Shown here piece by piece: positions 37,050 to 47,585 of a stretch of DNA of 64,000 bases. The translations under genes and the position numbers were made by a program. Origin of the DNA: Sorex araneus (Eukaryota; Chordata; Mammalia; Eulipotyphla; Soricidae); assembly GCF_027595985.1 (NCBI RefSeq), contig NC_073307.1:10932432-10996431 (forward strand). The letters run 5' to 3'. Below the pieces are notes generated by a model, which saw only the letters and a program-made list of their open reading frames with translations, was not told the DNA's origin and ran no database searches. Each line of letters starts with the position of its first letter. The stretch's first letter is position 1.

Positions 37050-37310
37050 CCTCTCAGAGAGCCTGGAAAGTTACTGAGAGTAAGCCACCTGCATGGCAGA
37101 ACTTGGCAAGCTACCTGTGGCATATTCAATATGCCAAAAACAGTAACGATAGGTCTCATTCCCCTGACCCTGAAAGAGCCTCCAATCATTGGGAAAGACG
37201 AGTAAGGAGAGGCTGCTAAAATTTCAGGGCTGAGTGTAATAGAGAGGTTACTGGTGCCAGCTTGAGTAAATTGAAGAATAAAGGGATGACAGTGATACAA
37301 TGATACAATA
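37050..37310 (+). mobile_element. SINE-C/B intermediate copy
   Basis: CTCAGAGAGCCTGGAAAGTT, CTTGGCAAGCTACCTGTGG, TTCAATATGCCAAAAACAG, then the SINE-C-specific TCTCATTCCCCTGACCCTG block and a GTGATACAATGATACAA tail. It shows that B and C differ by an internal block inserted or deleted. Confidence 0.75.
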
Positions 37311-37482
37311 TTCACAACATAGGACCAACATGGCTAGAAGCTAGTATTCTCCAGATCCCCTTCCTTGGGTTTACATTAGTAGCTTTAGATTGCCATTAAG
37401 ATGGGAGATTTGCAGAGGACAAGATCTGGGTAGGAGGTACTTGACCCTTTTCTGGGTGCTTTCCTGCACCTCTTTGTGTTCA

Positions 37483-37727
37483 CTGTATCACTGTCATCCT
37501 ATTGCTCATCGATTTTCTCCAGCAGGCACCAGTGACATCTCCATTGTGAGACTTGTTACTGTTTTTGGCACATCTAATACACTACAGGTAGCTTGCCAGG
37601 CTCTGTTGTGTGGGCAGGATAGTCTCGGTAGCTTGCCAGGATCTCCGAGAAGGATGGAGGAATCAAACCTGGGTCAGTTAGCCGTGTGTAAGGCAAACAC
37701 CCTACCTGCTGTGCTATCACTGAGTAG
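37483..37727 (-). mobile_element. SINE-B, full-length antisense
   Basis: GTATCACTGTCATCC tail, CATCGATTTTCTCCAGCAGG, GTAGCTTGCCAGG twice and GTGCTATCACTGAG. GTGTTCACT occurs on both sides. Confidence 0.88.
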
Positions 37728-37919
37728 TGTTCACTAACCTTCGGATTATATGAATCTTACTTGTTTGGTATTTTTTATGGAAGTTTCATCACTATCATAT
37801 TGACCATTAACTACTTTTTCAGTGTTTCTTTTTCAAGAGAATTGAGGGTAAGACTGAAAAAACTTTTAATGAAGAGGTCATTCTATTGACCTGACCCACC
37901 CAGGCACCAATTGGGCTGG

Positions 37920-38020
37920 CCAGAGTCTAAAGTCTGGGCTAGAGAGATGGACAAGTGGGCAGGGCACCTTCCTTGCACACAGCACACCGGGGTTGGATCC
38001 CCAGCTGTCACTGGAATCCT
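37920..38020 (+). mobile_element. SINE-A-like, old subfamily
   Basis: GGGCTAGAGAGATGGACAAG, CACCTTCCTTGCACACAGCA and CGGGGTTGGATCCCCAGC. Confidence 0.6.
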
Positions 38021-38261
38021 CTTTCTAGCTCTTCTACTCGCAATGGAAAACATTCTGGGTTTTACTTTCACCAGTAAACCAGATAAGCAGATAAAACAGT
38101 GCTAGTTTGTTGGGCTAAGTCTAACTCATATAGACTGTAAGTTACCTTTCTTTTACTTAGTAGGCCAAATGCAAGGTAAGCCCCTTACCCACAAAACCAA
38201 AATGATATCAAAACAAAATTACTCAATTATTCATTTTTATTATATATATACATATTTTATT

Positions 38262-38408
38262 TTTAGGCCACATCAAGTGGTTCTTCGGACTTGCTCTAGG
38301 TCTGCACTCCTGGAGGAAATCAGGAGATCCAACGGGGTGCCAGGAATAGAGCCCAGGTCCGGCACATGCAAGGTAAGCACCGTACCTGCTGTACTACCTC
38401 TATAGCCC
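38262..38408 (-). mobile_element. SINE-A-like, old antisense
   Basis: TAGGCCACATCAAGTGGTTC, CTGCACTCCTGGAGGAAATC and GGTGCCAGGAATAGAGCCCA, with a head end of CTACCTCTATAGCCC. Confidence 0.65.
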
Positions 38409-38409
38409 T

Positions 38410-40270
38410 CAATTATATATTTAAAATCTCATATTACATTCATTCTGTGGAGGATTTCACTGTAGAGCAATTACTACTATTCACTTTTATTTAAATTCCT
38501 GAGTCCTAGATCCTAGTAACATCTTTAAGTACTCATATAAACTCAAAGACATAATGGATACTCAAGAATAATTTAAAGTATGTATGAAAAAGAAAAAAAA
38601 TGTGAATAGGCAACCCTAGAGGGAGGCATTTGTCAAGTCTTCATTTTAATCAAATTCATTATTTAACCATTATTTGGGTTATATTTCCCCAACAGACCCA
38701 CAAAAGAAATCATATGATATTATGAGATATTTTTGTCCCAGATACTGGAATAATTTGTTGTATATATTTCAATTAAATACCTGATGAATTTATACATTAA
38801 GGAGGGAATGATGTATATAATGAGAAGGAAAGTAATTATGACCATGTCTGCCTAAGAAAAGCATAGTGAAAAATAAATTGTATAGATTCATAAAGATAAA
38901 AAAAACCAAGAACTGGATCCTAAAACTGAGAAGCAATAGTTATTTTTGTTTATTATATGATAGACATTAAGCTAAGACTTATCGTAAGTTTTCTATTTTA
39001 ATCCTCCATTAAAGTAAAAGACCCGAGTTGTTAAGATCCTGGAGTCTAACAGTAACTAACAGGCAGATACGTCTCTGCTTTGACAATAAGCAGTTGTTTC
39101 CCAAGATAGTGGATGACTTTTTTGGAATCCATATATTTTTCTGAACTCTTACACTTAATCAAACGCTAAACCAGATCAATACACAGTGAATGATAAATCT
39201 ACTCTGATTTACATGTGAATTACTACACACAGTTTGATTCCTGAATGGCATTACTCAATGTCTGAGTTATCAACCCCACTTCAAGAACACTTCATTTTAT
39301 TTTTATAATGTTCCGTTTAAGACAGAAACCCTACAAGTCAGGAAAATATCCAAAATTACCCCACATTTATCAATATCTGAGAAAATAAAACTAAATATTA
39401 TCAAAATGTTCTTTATGAAATAGAAGCAATGTTTTAAATCAAAGCCACATTTTTAACAGAGAAAATACTGTTTAGTCTGTATTCACACAGTGTTATCTGA
39501 AAGACAGTTAATATATGTGCAATTTTATTGGACAATGAGGCAGCTGCAGTGCCCTATAGTCAAAGTGATAGAAAAGAACTTCACTCAGAAGCATAATCAC
39601 AAAGCACAGCTTAGCGAAATTTAGAATTGCAAAATAATGTACACATTTCAGATCTGATCTGGGTAAACCTTCCATTTTTGTTACTGCCAATCTTCTGATA
39701 GATAACTTTGTCGGTTTTGTTTGCAAAAGTAAAGGTACTTAAAGGAGAAAGTATTTCTGACAAAATAGACTCTGAATCTTCTTTAGAATCTTGCAGTTTT
39801 ACCATTAATCGATATGTGATTATATATTTATAAATATGTATACAAAATCCTATGTACACATCTATTTATAAAACATTTATTGAAGATGTGTGTTTCTAGC
39901 TTTAAAAATTCTAGCTTGTCATGACTGTCAGTTTTATATTCACAAGGCATAAGAAAGCAAACAGATTTATGGAAATTCAGAGGCTGCCTTCTCACATTCA
40001 AATCACATTCAGATCATATTTTGTTGGGAGATTCACCTACCCGCCCCACCCCCTCCTGTACTGCCCAGCTGGCCCCACTGTGAATTTCTGTAGGCGCTGC
40101 CCAGTCCAGCCCGGGCACCCCTTGGAGAACTCTTTCTCACATTAATCACCTCTCCTGATCATCACTTTAAGGATATAGTTTTGCTTGGATAATTCCTAGA
40201 AGCAATTTTCTGAATCACTTAAAACAGTATGACTATATTTTAGAAGACCCTAGAAATGTTACAAATGAAA
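38410..40270. other. Intergenic DNA, nothing recognised
   Basis: AT-rich with only short overlapping frames on the minus strand (39508-39859) of no recognisable type. Confidence 0.5.
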
Positions 40271-40278
40271 CAAAAAGC

Positions 40279-40660
40279 CTGAGGTTTGGGGAGAGAGCTC
40301 AAGTGGTCAAAGATATATTCGAGGCCCTGGGTGTGATCCTCTTACCACACACGCCCCCTGTGCCAGCACCGTCCCGTCCCGTGTGGTCCAGGAGTTCCTT
40401 AAGAAATGCTTCACAGGACTCAGCCACTCAACCGCCAGGCCTGTACCGCTGGACCAAGTATGGCTGGGAAAGCCCTGATCTCCTAAACCCTGCTAGGATT
40501 GGTCCATAACCTGTACTCCCTCTTCCCCACTAAGGGGATGGGATGGAGAGGGGGAGTTCAAAGGGAGCTCATCAGACATGCAATCCGCCCCAGACCCATC
40601 CCTGGCACAATATGGCCCCCACAAACACCGCTGTGTGGCCCTGGAAGTTCCCAGCTTCAG
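40279..40660 (+). mobile_element. Two old SINE-A-like copies in series
   Basis: Each has a degenerate head (GGGGAGAGAGCTCAAGTGG near 40288; GGGAGCTCATCAGACATGCA near 40563), a GATCC/CCATCCC block, and a CCTGTGCCAGCACC or ACACCGCTGTGTGGCCC core with loss of the tail. Confidence 0.35.
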
Positions 40661-40829
40661 GCTAGGGACAGCATTGCATGTCAGCACTGAAAAGCCGTGT
40701 CTGCCCAGCTGGGCTGTGTGACTGAGGTGGCCTCGAGCCATCTGACCACTGCTTGGGAGATGGCAAGATGAAATTGAAAAGAGAAGATGAAATTGTGCAG
40801 GCAGCCAGCCCAGTTGGAGTGTCTAGAAC

Positions 40830-40985
40830 CGTGAATAGCCCTCTGAGCCCCAGCAGATGTGATCCCGAAGCACAGAGGCAGGAGTAAGCTCTGAGTACCA
40901 CTGAGTATGCCCAGAACAAACCCACAAAATAAAACCACAAAACAAAACCACCTAAAACAAACCCACAAAAATACCCTCCAAAGTA
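40830..40985 (+). mobile_element. SINE-A, 3' part with A-rich (CCACAAAA) tail
   Basis: CCTCTGAGCCCCAGCAGATG, AGCACAGAGGCAGGAGTAAG, TGAGTATGCCCAGAACAAAC and a tail of CCACAAAAT-like units. Confidence 0.55.
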
Positions 40986-41139
40986 GATGCCCCCAACACA
41001 CCCTAACTCAAAATCTTCTAATACTAAAATATAATTTACATCACAGAGAGAGGAAGGTAAGGTAATTATTACCAAAATTAATTCACCTTGGTGCTAGCAT
41101 AAAAGCAACGTAAAAGGGGGGCTTTTTAGTTTCAGGACT

Positions 41140-41490
41140 TGTTGGCATACAACAACCCATAATCTCAGGCCTAGCTAGTCCTGGCTGTAAACATCCTTTT
41201 TCTGTTACTGTTAATTTAACTGACCATACTTCCTCCTGTAATTGACTTTGATACTGTTTCTATTGACTAAGTTAATTTGCATATTCTGCCTATGTGGCTG
41301 AATATCACTGGTTAAAATATCAACCTGGTTAATAAAAGGGGGCTGAACAGGCTGCTCTCTGGCGGGCCACAACACAAAAAACTCTGGAGACAGTTATGTG
41401 ATCCTCCCCCAAAATTTATATTTCTTTCCTGTCCATGTCTTAAATGACTCGGACTGTCAAGTTAAAAATTACTGCAACATTGTTGCAACA
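41140..41490 (+). mobile_element. 5' LTR of an endogenous retrovirus (betaretrovirus-like)
   Basis: TG start near TGTTGGCATAC, AATAAAAG at 41331-41338, and the end GTTGCAACA immediately before a primer-binding-like sequence. The upstream boundary is an inference. It does not belong to the TGTAGGGAGCC family of the solo LTRs. No 3' LTR is present in the window. Confidence 0.55.
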
Positions 41491-41492
41491 TA

Positions 41493-41510
41493 TGGCACCC
41501 ATTGCAAGGC
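41493..41510 (+). other. Degenerate retroviral primer-binding site (tRNA-Lys-like)
   Basis: TGGCACCCATTGCAAGGC, two bases after the LTR end. It resembles the lysine-tRNA primer site of betaretroviruses (TGGCGCCC...) with several mismatches. Confidence 0.5.
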
Positions 41511-41554
41511 TGGAAGATAAAAGCCTGGTAGAGAAGAAATAGAGAAAGGGGAGA

Positions 41555-41565
41555 GACAAAGAAAG

Positions 41566-41662
<97 letters not shown>

Positions 41663-41778
41663 GAAAGAAAGAAAGAAAGAAAGAGAGAAAGAGAGAAAGA
41701 GAGAAAGAGAGAAAGAGAGAAAGAGAGAGAAAGAGAGAAAGAGAGAAGAGAGAAAAGAGAGAAAGAGAGAAAGAGAAG

Positions 41779-41833
<55 letters not shown>

Positions 41834-42345
41834 AGAAAGAAAGAAAGAAAGAGAGAGAGAAGAGAAGAGAGAAAGAGAGAAAGAGAGAAAGAGAGAAAGA
41901 GAAGAAAGAGAGAAAGAGAGAAAGAAAGAAAGAAGAGAGAAAGAGAGGAAGAGAGGAAGAGAGGAAGAGAGAAAGAGAGAAAGAGAGAGAGAGAGAGAGA
42001 AAGAGAGAAAGAGAGAAAGAAAGAAAGGAAGAAGGAAGAAGGAAGAAGAAAAAGAAAGGGAGAAAGAAGAAATATAGACAGAAAGAAAAAAGAAAGTAAA
42101 GAAATAGGAAGGAAGAAGAAAAAGAGAAAGAAAGGGAATAAAGAAATATAGATAGAGAAAAAAGAAAGGAAGGAAAAAAGGAAAGAAAAGGATTAAAATA
42201 AATACAGATAGAAAGGTAGAAGAAGAAAAAGAGAAAGAAAGGGAACAAAGAAAGATAGGCAGGAAGAATGAAAGAAAGGGAAAAGAAGAAAAGGAGAAAG
42301 GGAGACATAAATAAAAATAAATAAAGGTAGAAAAAGAAAAAAAGG
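41555..42345 (+). repeat. ~790 bp polypurine tract, (GAAA)n/(GAGA)n, in the retroviral leader
   Basis: Almost pure A/G on the plus strand, starting with about 30 perfect GAAA units and passing into irregular GAGA, GGAA and GAAGAA units. It lies between the primer-binding site and the gag frame, where a leader of a few hundred bases is expected. Confidence 0.95.
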
Positions 42346-42362
42346 CACTGGGTAATTCTGTA

Positions 42363-43992
42363 ATGTCTCAGCAGGATGCCTATGTTGACACTTTGAACTC
42401 TAACAAAAGCAGCTGGTCTGCCTTTAAAGGAACAGATAATAAGATGCCTCCTTGAGAGGATACAAAATTATTGTCATTGGTTTAAGCAAAAAGATAGAGC
42501 AATTTGATTTAAAACTATGGAAAAAAGTAGGGGAAAAGTTGCATCATGCACACGTTTTCAAAGCAACTTACAGAGAAACTCCTGTGTTAGAGGAGAAAAG
42601 TGGGGAAGAATCTTTGATATTGCTAAAATTTTGTGCTAAGCCAAGAGTATCTGTATTGTCTGGTGACTCATATCAAACTGATGATTCACCTGCCCAGTCT
42701 GAGTCTGACAGCGTCAAGTCAGACACTGAGAATTCAGTTTCAAAAGAGGTTGTAAGTGCCCAAGAATTGAGAAAAGTTAATGAAAAATTAGATAAATTAA
42801 TTAGACAAATGAAGTACCTTGAGATGCACCACCCATCAGAAAGAAGGATACTGCCTGCTGTACAGGGTATCACTGATCCTGACCCTTTGGCAGTTCCTTC
42901 TCCTCGTCTATATAAGAATAGGGAAGAGGAATCTCTGTGTTGCCGTTTTAAGATTACTCCTGAGTTGCATTCTCTGATGCAAAAATATGAAACTCCTCTA
43001 TATAGAGCAAAATTGAGTCAACAGCCTGCTCAGTTTATGGCTTTTCCAGTCGTTTGTAATCCTGATGTGCAAAGAAAAAGACAGGCAGGGGAATATGAGC
43101 CTGTTTCTTTTAAGTTTCTTTCCTTGCTTAAGCAAGCTGTGACTACCTATGGTGTTACTTCTAACTATGTGCTAGCCCTTCTAGAAAATTTTGCAGAAGC
43201 TAATACTGTAATTCCTCTTGATTGGCAAACTCTTGCAAAGGCAGTGTTAGGAAATTCTCTATATGTACAATTTAAATCTTGGTGGAGAAAAGAGGCTGAG
43301 AAGTTTGCTAGAATTAAAACACCAAAACAGATTGATATCACTGTGAACCAAATTTTAGGCACTGGCAAGTGGGCTTTAGCAGAAGAACAAGTCCATTTAG
43401 AGGCAAACATTTTAGAAGCTGTTAATAAAACCTATCTAAGGATGTGGCGTTATCTTGAGACCTCTGCAAAACGTACTGTGTCATTCACAAAAATCTTTCA
43501 AGAAGTAAATGAACTTTACACAGATTTTATTGCCAGACTCCAAGACTCTCTTGAAAAGGCTATACCTGATGAAGGCCTTCGTGAAATGCTTATGCTAACT
43601 TGAGCGGTGGAAAATGCTACAGCAGACTGCCAAAAGGCAATCAAACTGCTAAGCTAATGGGAAAAAACTCTCTGGATGATTTTATTAAAGTATGTAGGGA
43701 AATGGGAACACCAACCCATCAGGAGCAAATAATAGCCGCTGCTTTTAAAAGAGTAAACCAGATAAAATGTTACGGCTGTGGAGCTTTGGGACATCTCAGA
43801 CGAAATTTTACTAGTATTAGCTCTAGGATGAGAAAAGAACCAGGCGTCTGTAGAAAATGTAGGAAGGGGAAGCATTGGGCCAATGAATGCCATTACAAAA
43901 GAGAAAAAAATAGAAAAGATAATGAGCAGTCGGGAAACGGGAGTCGGGGCTTGACCCGGGGCCCCTTCAACAATACAGGAAATCTTCAATAA
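42363..43992 (+). pseudogene. gag: Retroviral gag relic (matrix/capsid, nucleocapsid), broken
   Basis: Three separate frames. An ATG at 42363 opens about 30 codons and stops at TGA 42453-42455. A 383-codon frame in another phase runs from about 42452 (no ATG) to TGA 43601-43603. A third frame runs 43600-43992. The middle frame carries a capsid-type domain (about residues 190-380; markers NPDVQRKRQAGEYEPVSFK, VIPLDWQTLAKAVLG, LQFKSWW-like WWRKEAEKF). The third holds two CCHC zinc knuckles. The first has lost its last cysteine (CYGCGALGHLRRNF); the second, CRKCRKGKHWANEC, is complete. Similarity is to betaretrovirus/ERVK-type Gag. Frame changes and the lost cysteine mean that it cannot make a normal Gag polyprotein, although the long middle frame implies moderate age. 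Confidence 0.85.
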
Positions 43993-44074
43993 AATCTAAA
44001 ATTAAGTTAAAGAGTTTTTCATCCCCTACCATGATAACAATCAATAAACCAAAGAGCATTAGCAAGAAACTGTC

Positions 44075-44337
44075 CTATAACTGACCTTGTGAGAGCAACG
44101 GAGGGAAGTGTAGCCGCTGATATTTCAGTTTTACAGTATTTGTTTCTGACTCCTAATAAAATTTATAAAATTCCAACTAAAGTTTATGGCCCCCTTCCAA
44201 AAGGAACAGCAGGATTGATCTTAGGGAGAAATAGTGTGACTCTGCGAGGTGTTAACGTAAAAGTGGGACTCATTGACAGTGATTTTGTGAATGAAATCTC
44301 AATTATAGTCACTGTTCAAGCGGATATCAGAATATTA
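44075..44337 (+). pseudogene. dUTPase-like segment of the retroviral pro region, truncated
   Basis: The frame encodes KIPTKVYGPLPKGTAGLILG followed by NSVTLRGVNVKVGLIDSDF, the layout of the dUTPase domain that betaretroviruses carry in the pro frame. Sites expected to bind the nucleotide are altered (AADIS for the first motif; DSDFVNE where DxxYRG is expected), so it is inactive. A SINE-B begins at 44338; protease, pol and env do not follow. Confidence 0.7.
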
Positions 44338-44487
44338 AAAGCTACTGAGAGTATCCTGCCCGCATGGCAGAACCTGGCAAGCTACTGGTATGCCAAAAAC
44401 AGTAACAAGTCTCACAATGGAGGCATTACTGGTGCCCACTTGAGCAAATCAATGAACAATGGGAAGACAATGCTACAGTGCAGTGCT
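44338..44487 (+). mobile_element. SINE-B, truncated, joined to the retroviral remnant
   Basis: CTACTGAGAGTATCCTGCCC, AACCTGGCAAGCTACTGG, TATGCCAAAAACAGTAACAA, GAGCAAATCAATGAACAATG and a GCTACAGTGCAGTGCTAC tail. Confidence 0.88.
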
Positions 44488-44512
44488 ACTAACAGTTTAA
44501 AATATAGAACTT

Positions 44513-44677
44513 GGGGGCTGGAGAAATAGCACAGTGGGTAAGGTGTTTGCCTTGCATGCAGCTGATCCGGGTTCGATTCCCAGCATCCCATATGGTTCTC
44601 TGAGCACCGCCAGGGGGAAATTCCTGAGTGCAGAGCCAGGAGTAATTTCTGTTCATTGCCAGGTGTAGCTCAAAAAG

Positions 44678-44680
<3 letters not shown>
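44513..44680 (+). mobile_element. SINE-A followed by (TA)n
   Basis: GGGGCTGGAGAAATAGCACA, perfect B-box GGTTCGATTCC and a CAGGTGTAGCTCAAAAAGC end. Confidence 0.92.

Positions 44681-44733
<53 letters not shown>
44681..44733. repeat. (AT)n microsatellite
   Basis: About 26 AT units at the tail position of the preceding SINE-A. Confidence 0.95.
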
Positions 44734-44738
<5 letters not shown>

Positions 44739-44740
44739 TT

Positions 44741-44885
44741 TGCCCGGTAGCCAAAAACCTCCAGGACTCATCTGCTGCTGTGCTCATGGTTGCTCTCCAC
44801 ATGTGCTGGTCAAGCCTCACCCATGATTGAATGAAACTTTTCCTGGACTGCACGGCCACAAATATGGCCTCACGACACTTCATAG
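44741..44885 (+). mobile_element. SINE-C fragment
   Basis: GCTGTGCTCATGGTTGCTC, TGGTCAAGCCTCACCCATGA and GCACGGCCACAAATATGGCC parallel 24770-24950. Confidence 0.5.
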
Positions 44886-44984
44886 GACAAACCCTACCCA
44901 TACTCTAATAGTACTGTACCAGATATGATGGGATTCAAAGTAGGAAGCAATAAACCTTGGAGGGAAATATTATTTCAGTTCTGC

Positions 44985-45135
44985 TTTGGGGCAGGGTTGA
45001 GGTTCAGGAGGGAAACACACGAAATATGGTGGTGAGAAGGTGCAATGGGGGTGGAATTGGTGTTTGAATATTAAATGTAATCAAATATTCTGAACTACTG
45101 TATAAAGTTAAAAGATTAAAAAATGTAAAAAATAA
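44985..45135 (+). mobile_element. L1 3' end, diverged
   Basis: GGGGCAGGGTTGAGGTTC, GGGGTGGAATTGGTGTTTGA and an A-rich tail. Confidence 0.45.
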
Positions 45136-45707
45136 AATCAAATACTGATCTTTGTATTATTCAATGGTTTCATAGCACAAAGATAGGGTTTTTATTCAGC
45201 CAGTGAACATGCAGAATAATTAAACAGGTACAGACAGTTTGGCCTGATTTTACCACTGTCCTTTTTTCAGACATCTCTGAAATAAGTCCTTTCATTTACA
45301 ATGCCCTGAGTACTCAAAGACAGGGCTGGGGTCCTCAGCCACAGATGTCTGACACTAAGGATGTTGAAACTACAGCAACTAATTTGCTCTCCTGTGCCTT
45401 AAACATCATTTTATTACAATGTTTACAATAGTATTTAAGCACCTTAAACTCATAAAGGACTAGATAAAAAAACAAGAAGCAAAAGCTAAGGGAATCAAAT
45501 ATTTTTAAAGATAAAACATATAAACAAGACACATAAATTGTCATGACAAGACTCTTCTTGAAAAGGTTGTGACCTCCCTTGAATACAGATGATGAATATA
45601 ATCCACGAATTTTGACCTTTAAAATGAGGCTTATGTAAACCTTTGTAGTGTGAAGCACATTTTAAATGATTTCATCATTTTCATTTGTAACTTTGTAATT
45701 TATAATA

Positions 45708-45841
45708 TATAGCACTGCACTGCAGCACTGTCGTCCCATTGTTCAATTTGCTCAAGCGGGCACCAGTTACATCTCCATTGTGAGACTTGTTACTGTTTCT
45801 GGCATATCAAATACGGCATGGGTAGCTTGTCAGGTTCTGGC
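45708..45841 (-). mobile_element. SINE-B, 3' part, antisense
   Basis: TGCAGCACTGTCGTCCCATT, TTGCTCAAGCGGGCACCAG and GGCATATCAAATACGGCATG. Confidence 0.85.
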
Positions 45842-45916
45842 AAACAAATTTAATTATATTATTAATATACATTAATATAAATAATTTATATGTTTAAATA
45901 CAATATATTTATATTT

Positions 45917-45975
45917 CTGTTGCTCATCGATTTGTTCGAGCGGGCACTAGTAATGTCTCCATTGTGAGACTCGTT
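45917..45975 (-). mobile_element. SINE-B tail fragment, antisense
   Basis: TGCTCATCGATTTGTTCGAG and CTCCATTGTGAGACTCGTTA only: the 3'-most ~60 bp, a 5'-truncated insertion. Confidence 0.75.
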
Positions 45976-46256
45976 ATATTATGAAGTATAATTTAAAAAT
46001 AAACTGAAGTAGTAGAATTTGAAACAAAAAGTCAAAAGCTATTTTCTTCTGAAAAAATGTGTAAAAATTGGCAACAGAATCATTTTGTTTTAGCAAAGAG
46101 TTTTCATTTCATGAAATGAAGATGTTACATTGCACAGCAAGGTAGATATGAAGTTGCTGATGCGTTACATTGCAATGAACCTGTCCATTTAATTGCAAAC
46201 ATTCTGAATTAAACTTTTCATTAAATTCTTCTATATATGTTGCTGGGTGTTTATCC

Positions 46257-46494
46257 AGGACTGGAGTGGGTAGGGTGTTTGCCTTGCCCATGGCCGACCT
46301 GGATTTGAGTTCTTCATCCCTCTCAAAGAGCTCGGCAAGCTACCTAGAGTATCCCGCCCGCACGGCAGAGCCTGGCAAGCTACCTGTGGCGTATTTGATA
46401 TGTCAAAAACAGTAACAAGTCTCACAATGGAGATATTACTGGTTCCTGCTTGAGAAAATTGATGAACAATGGACTATAGTGCTACAGTGCTACG
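46257..46494 (+). mobile_element. SINE-B, nearly full-length
   Basis: ACTGGAGTGGGTAGGGTGTT head, GAGCCTGGCAAGCTACC, GTCAAAAACAGTAACAAGTC and a GTGCTACAGTGCTACG tail. TGTTTATCCAG before and TGCTTATCCAG after look like a target duplication with one change. Confidence 0.9.
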
Positions 46495-46499
46495 GTGCT

Positions 46500-47410
46500 T
46501 ATCCAGAAAACAAAAGAAAAATGACTTGGATCATGGAAGTGGACTCTTGTGTATATTGGTTACTAAAGGGCTTTATTTAACCCAACTCTTCCAATTTCAA
46601 CATTTTTTTTGTGTGAGCAGGTTTTAAAACTGTTGTTATTCGTCTGTGTGCATGCAGTTTTATTTTGTTTGGGAAAAAAATCAACATGCCATGTGACTAT
46701 CTTTATGACTCTGCCTCCCCCCGCCTTCTCCCTTTGTCTTACCTTCATCTTCTCCTCAGGGAGCGTGTTCTCTCCAGCCTCTCTCCTCATCAGAATCTAT
46801 TTGTCATCTCCCTTGTCTTAAGGATTCAATGTGTAAACTGGAATGTTTTCCATAAGATTGAAAAATTTTTCCTGATATTCTTTCACAAATGTGCAGGTCA
46901 TGTATATCTCCACGGGGCAGAAGGCTGTGAGCAGAATCTCAGCAGACGTTTCTTCCTACAGTGACTAGCAATACGCAGTCTAAAATGAGAGTGGTGGTAC
47001 CTGATTGTCTTTTCTGAATAATAGCTGTTATCTTCAAAAACATGCTAGCGTAAAAGAATTTCACTTTGTTTTCATTGCAGTAATGTGACTGGTGGCACTA
47101 CATGTGGGCCTTAATGTTTCAAAAGAATAACTCCATGCAATTCTGCACGGCAGCGAAGAGATGTGGACTAGCACTCCTTTTGTTTGGGGAGAATATAAAG
47201 TGCATTATCATTTAACGTGTATGTGAAAAACAAATTTTTAAAAATTATGCTAAAAATGTTTCTTCTGTCAATAGCACTGCTCACAATTTAAAGGTAGGTT
47301 AGCCATATGGGTTTGGATCCAGTAAGTGTGCATGAATCCAAAGAGTCATGCTGTGAAAAAAATCGATAAACAATAACAATACACAATACTTTCCAAGTTA
47401 AATTATCACT
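46500..47410. other. Intergenic DNA, nothing recognised
   Basis: Two overlapping frames near 46609-46964 look like chance reading of pyrimidine-rich DNA. Confidence 0.5.
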
Positions 47411-47415
47411 ATCAA

Positions 47416-47585
47416 CGTATTCCTTGGTGTGGAGGCACACCCGATGATGCACAGGGGTTACTCCTGGCTCTACACTTAGGAATCACTCCTGGCAGTGTTC
47501 CGAGGACCATATGGGATACCAGGAATCCAACCCAGTACAGCACATGTAAAGCAAGTGCCTTACCAGCTGTACTGGCTCTCTGCTC
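47416..47585 (-). mobile_element. SINE-A, antisense, moderately diverged
   Basis: GAGGCACACCCGATGATGCA, GGGGTTACTCCTGGCTCTAC and GGACCATATGGGATACCAGG. Confidence 0.85.

Noticed and set aside
41469-42308. 279-codon minus-strand Ser/Phe/Leu-rich frame
   Set aside because: It is the translation of the polypurine tract's complement; a repeat without stops, not a protein.
42452-43603. Intact functional gag gene
   Set aside because: The long frame begins without an ATG, is out of phase with the upstream start and the downstream nucleocapsid part, and one zinc knuckle has lost a cysteine.
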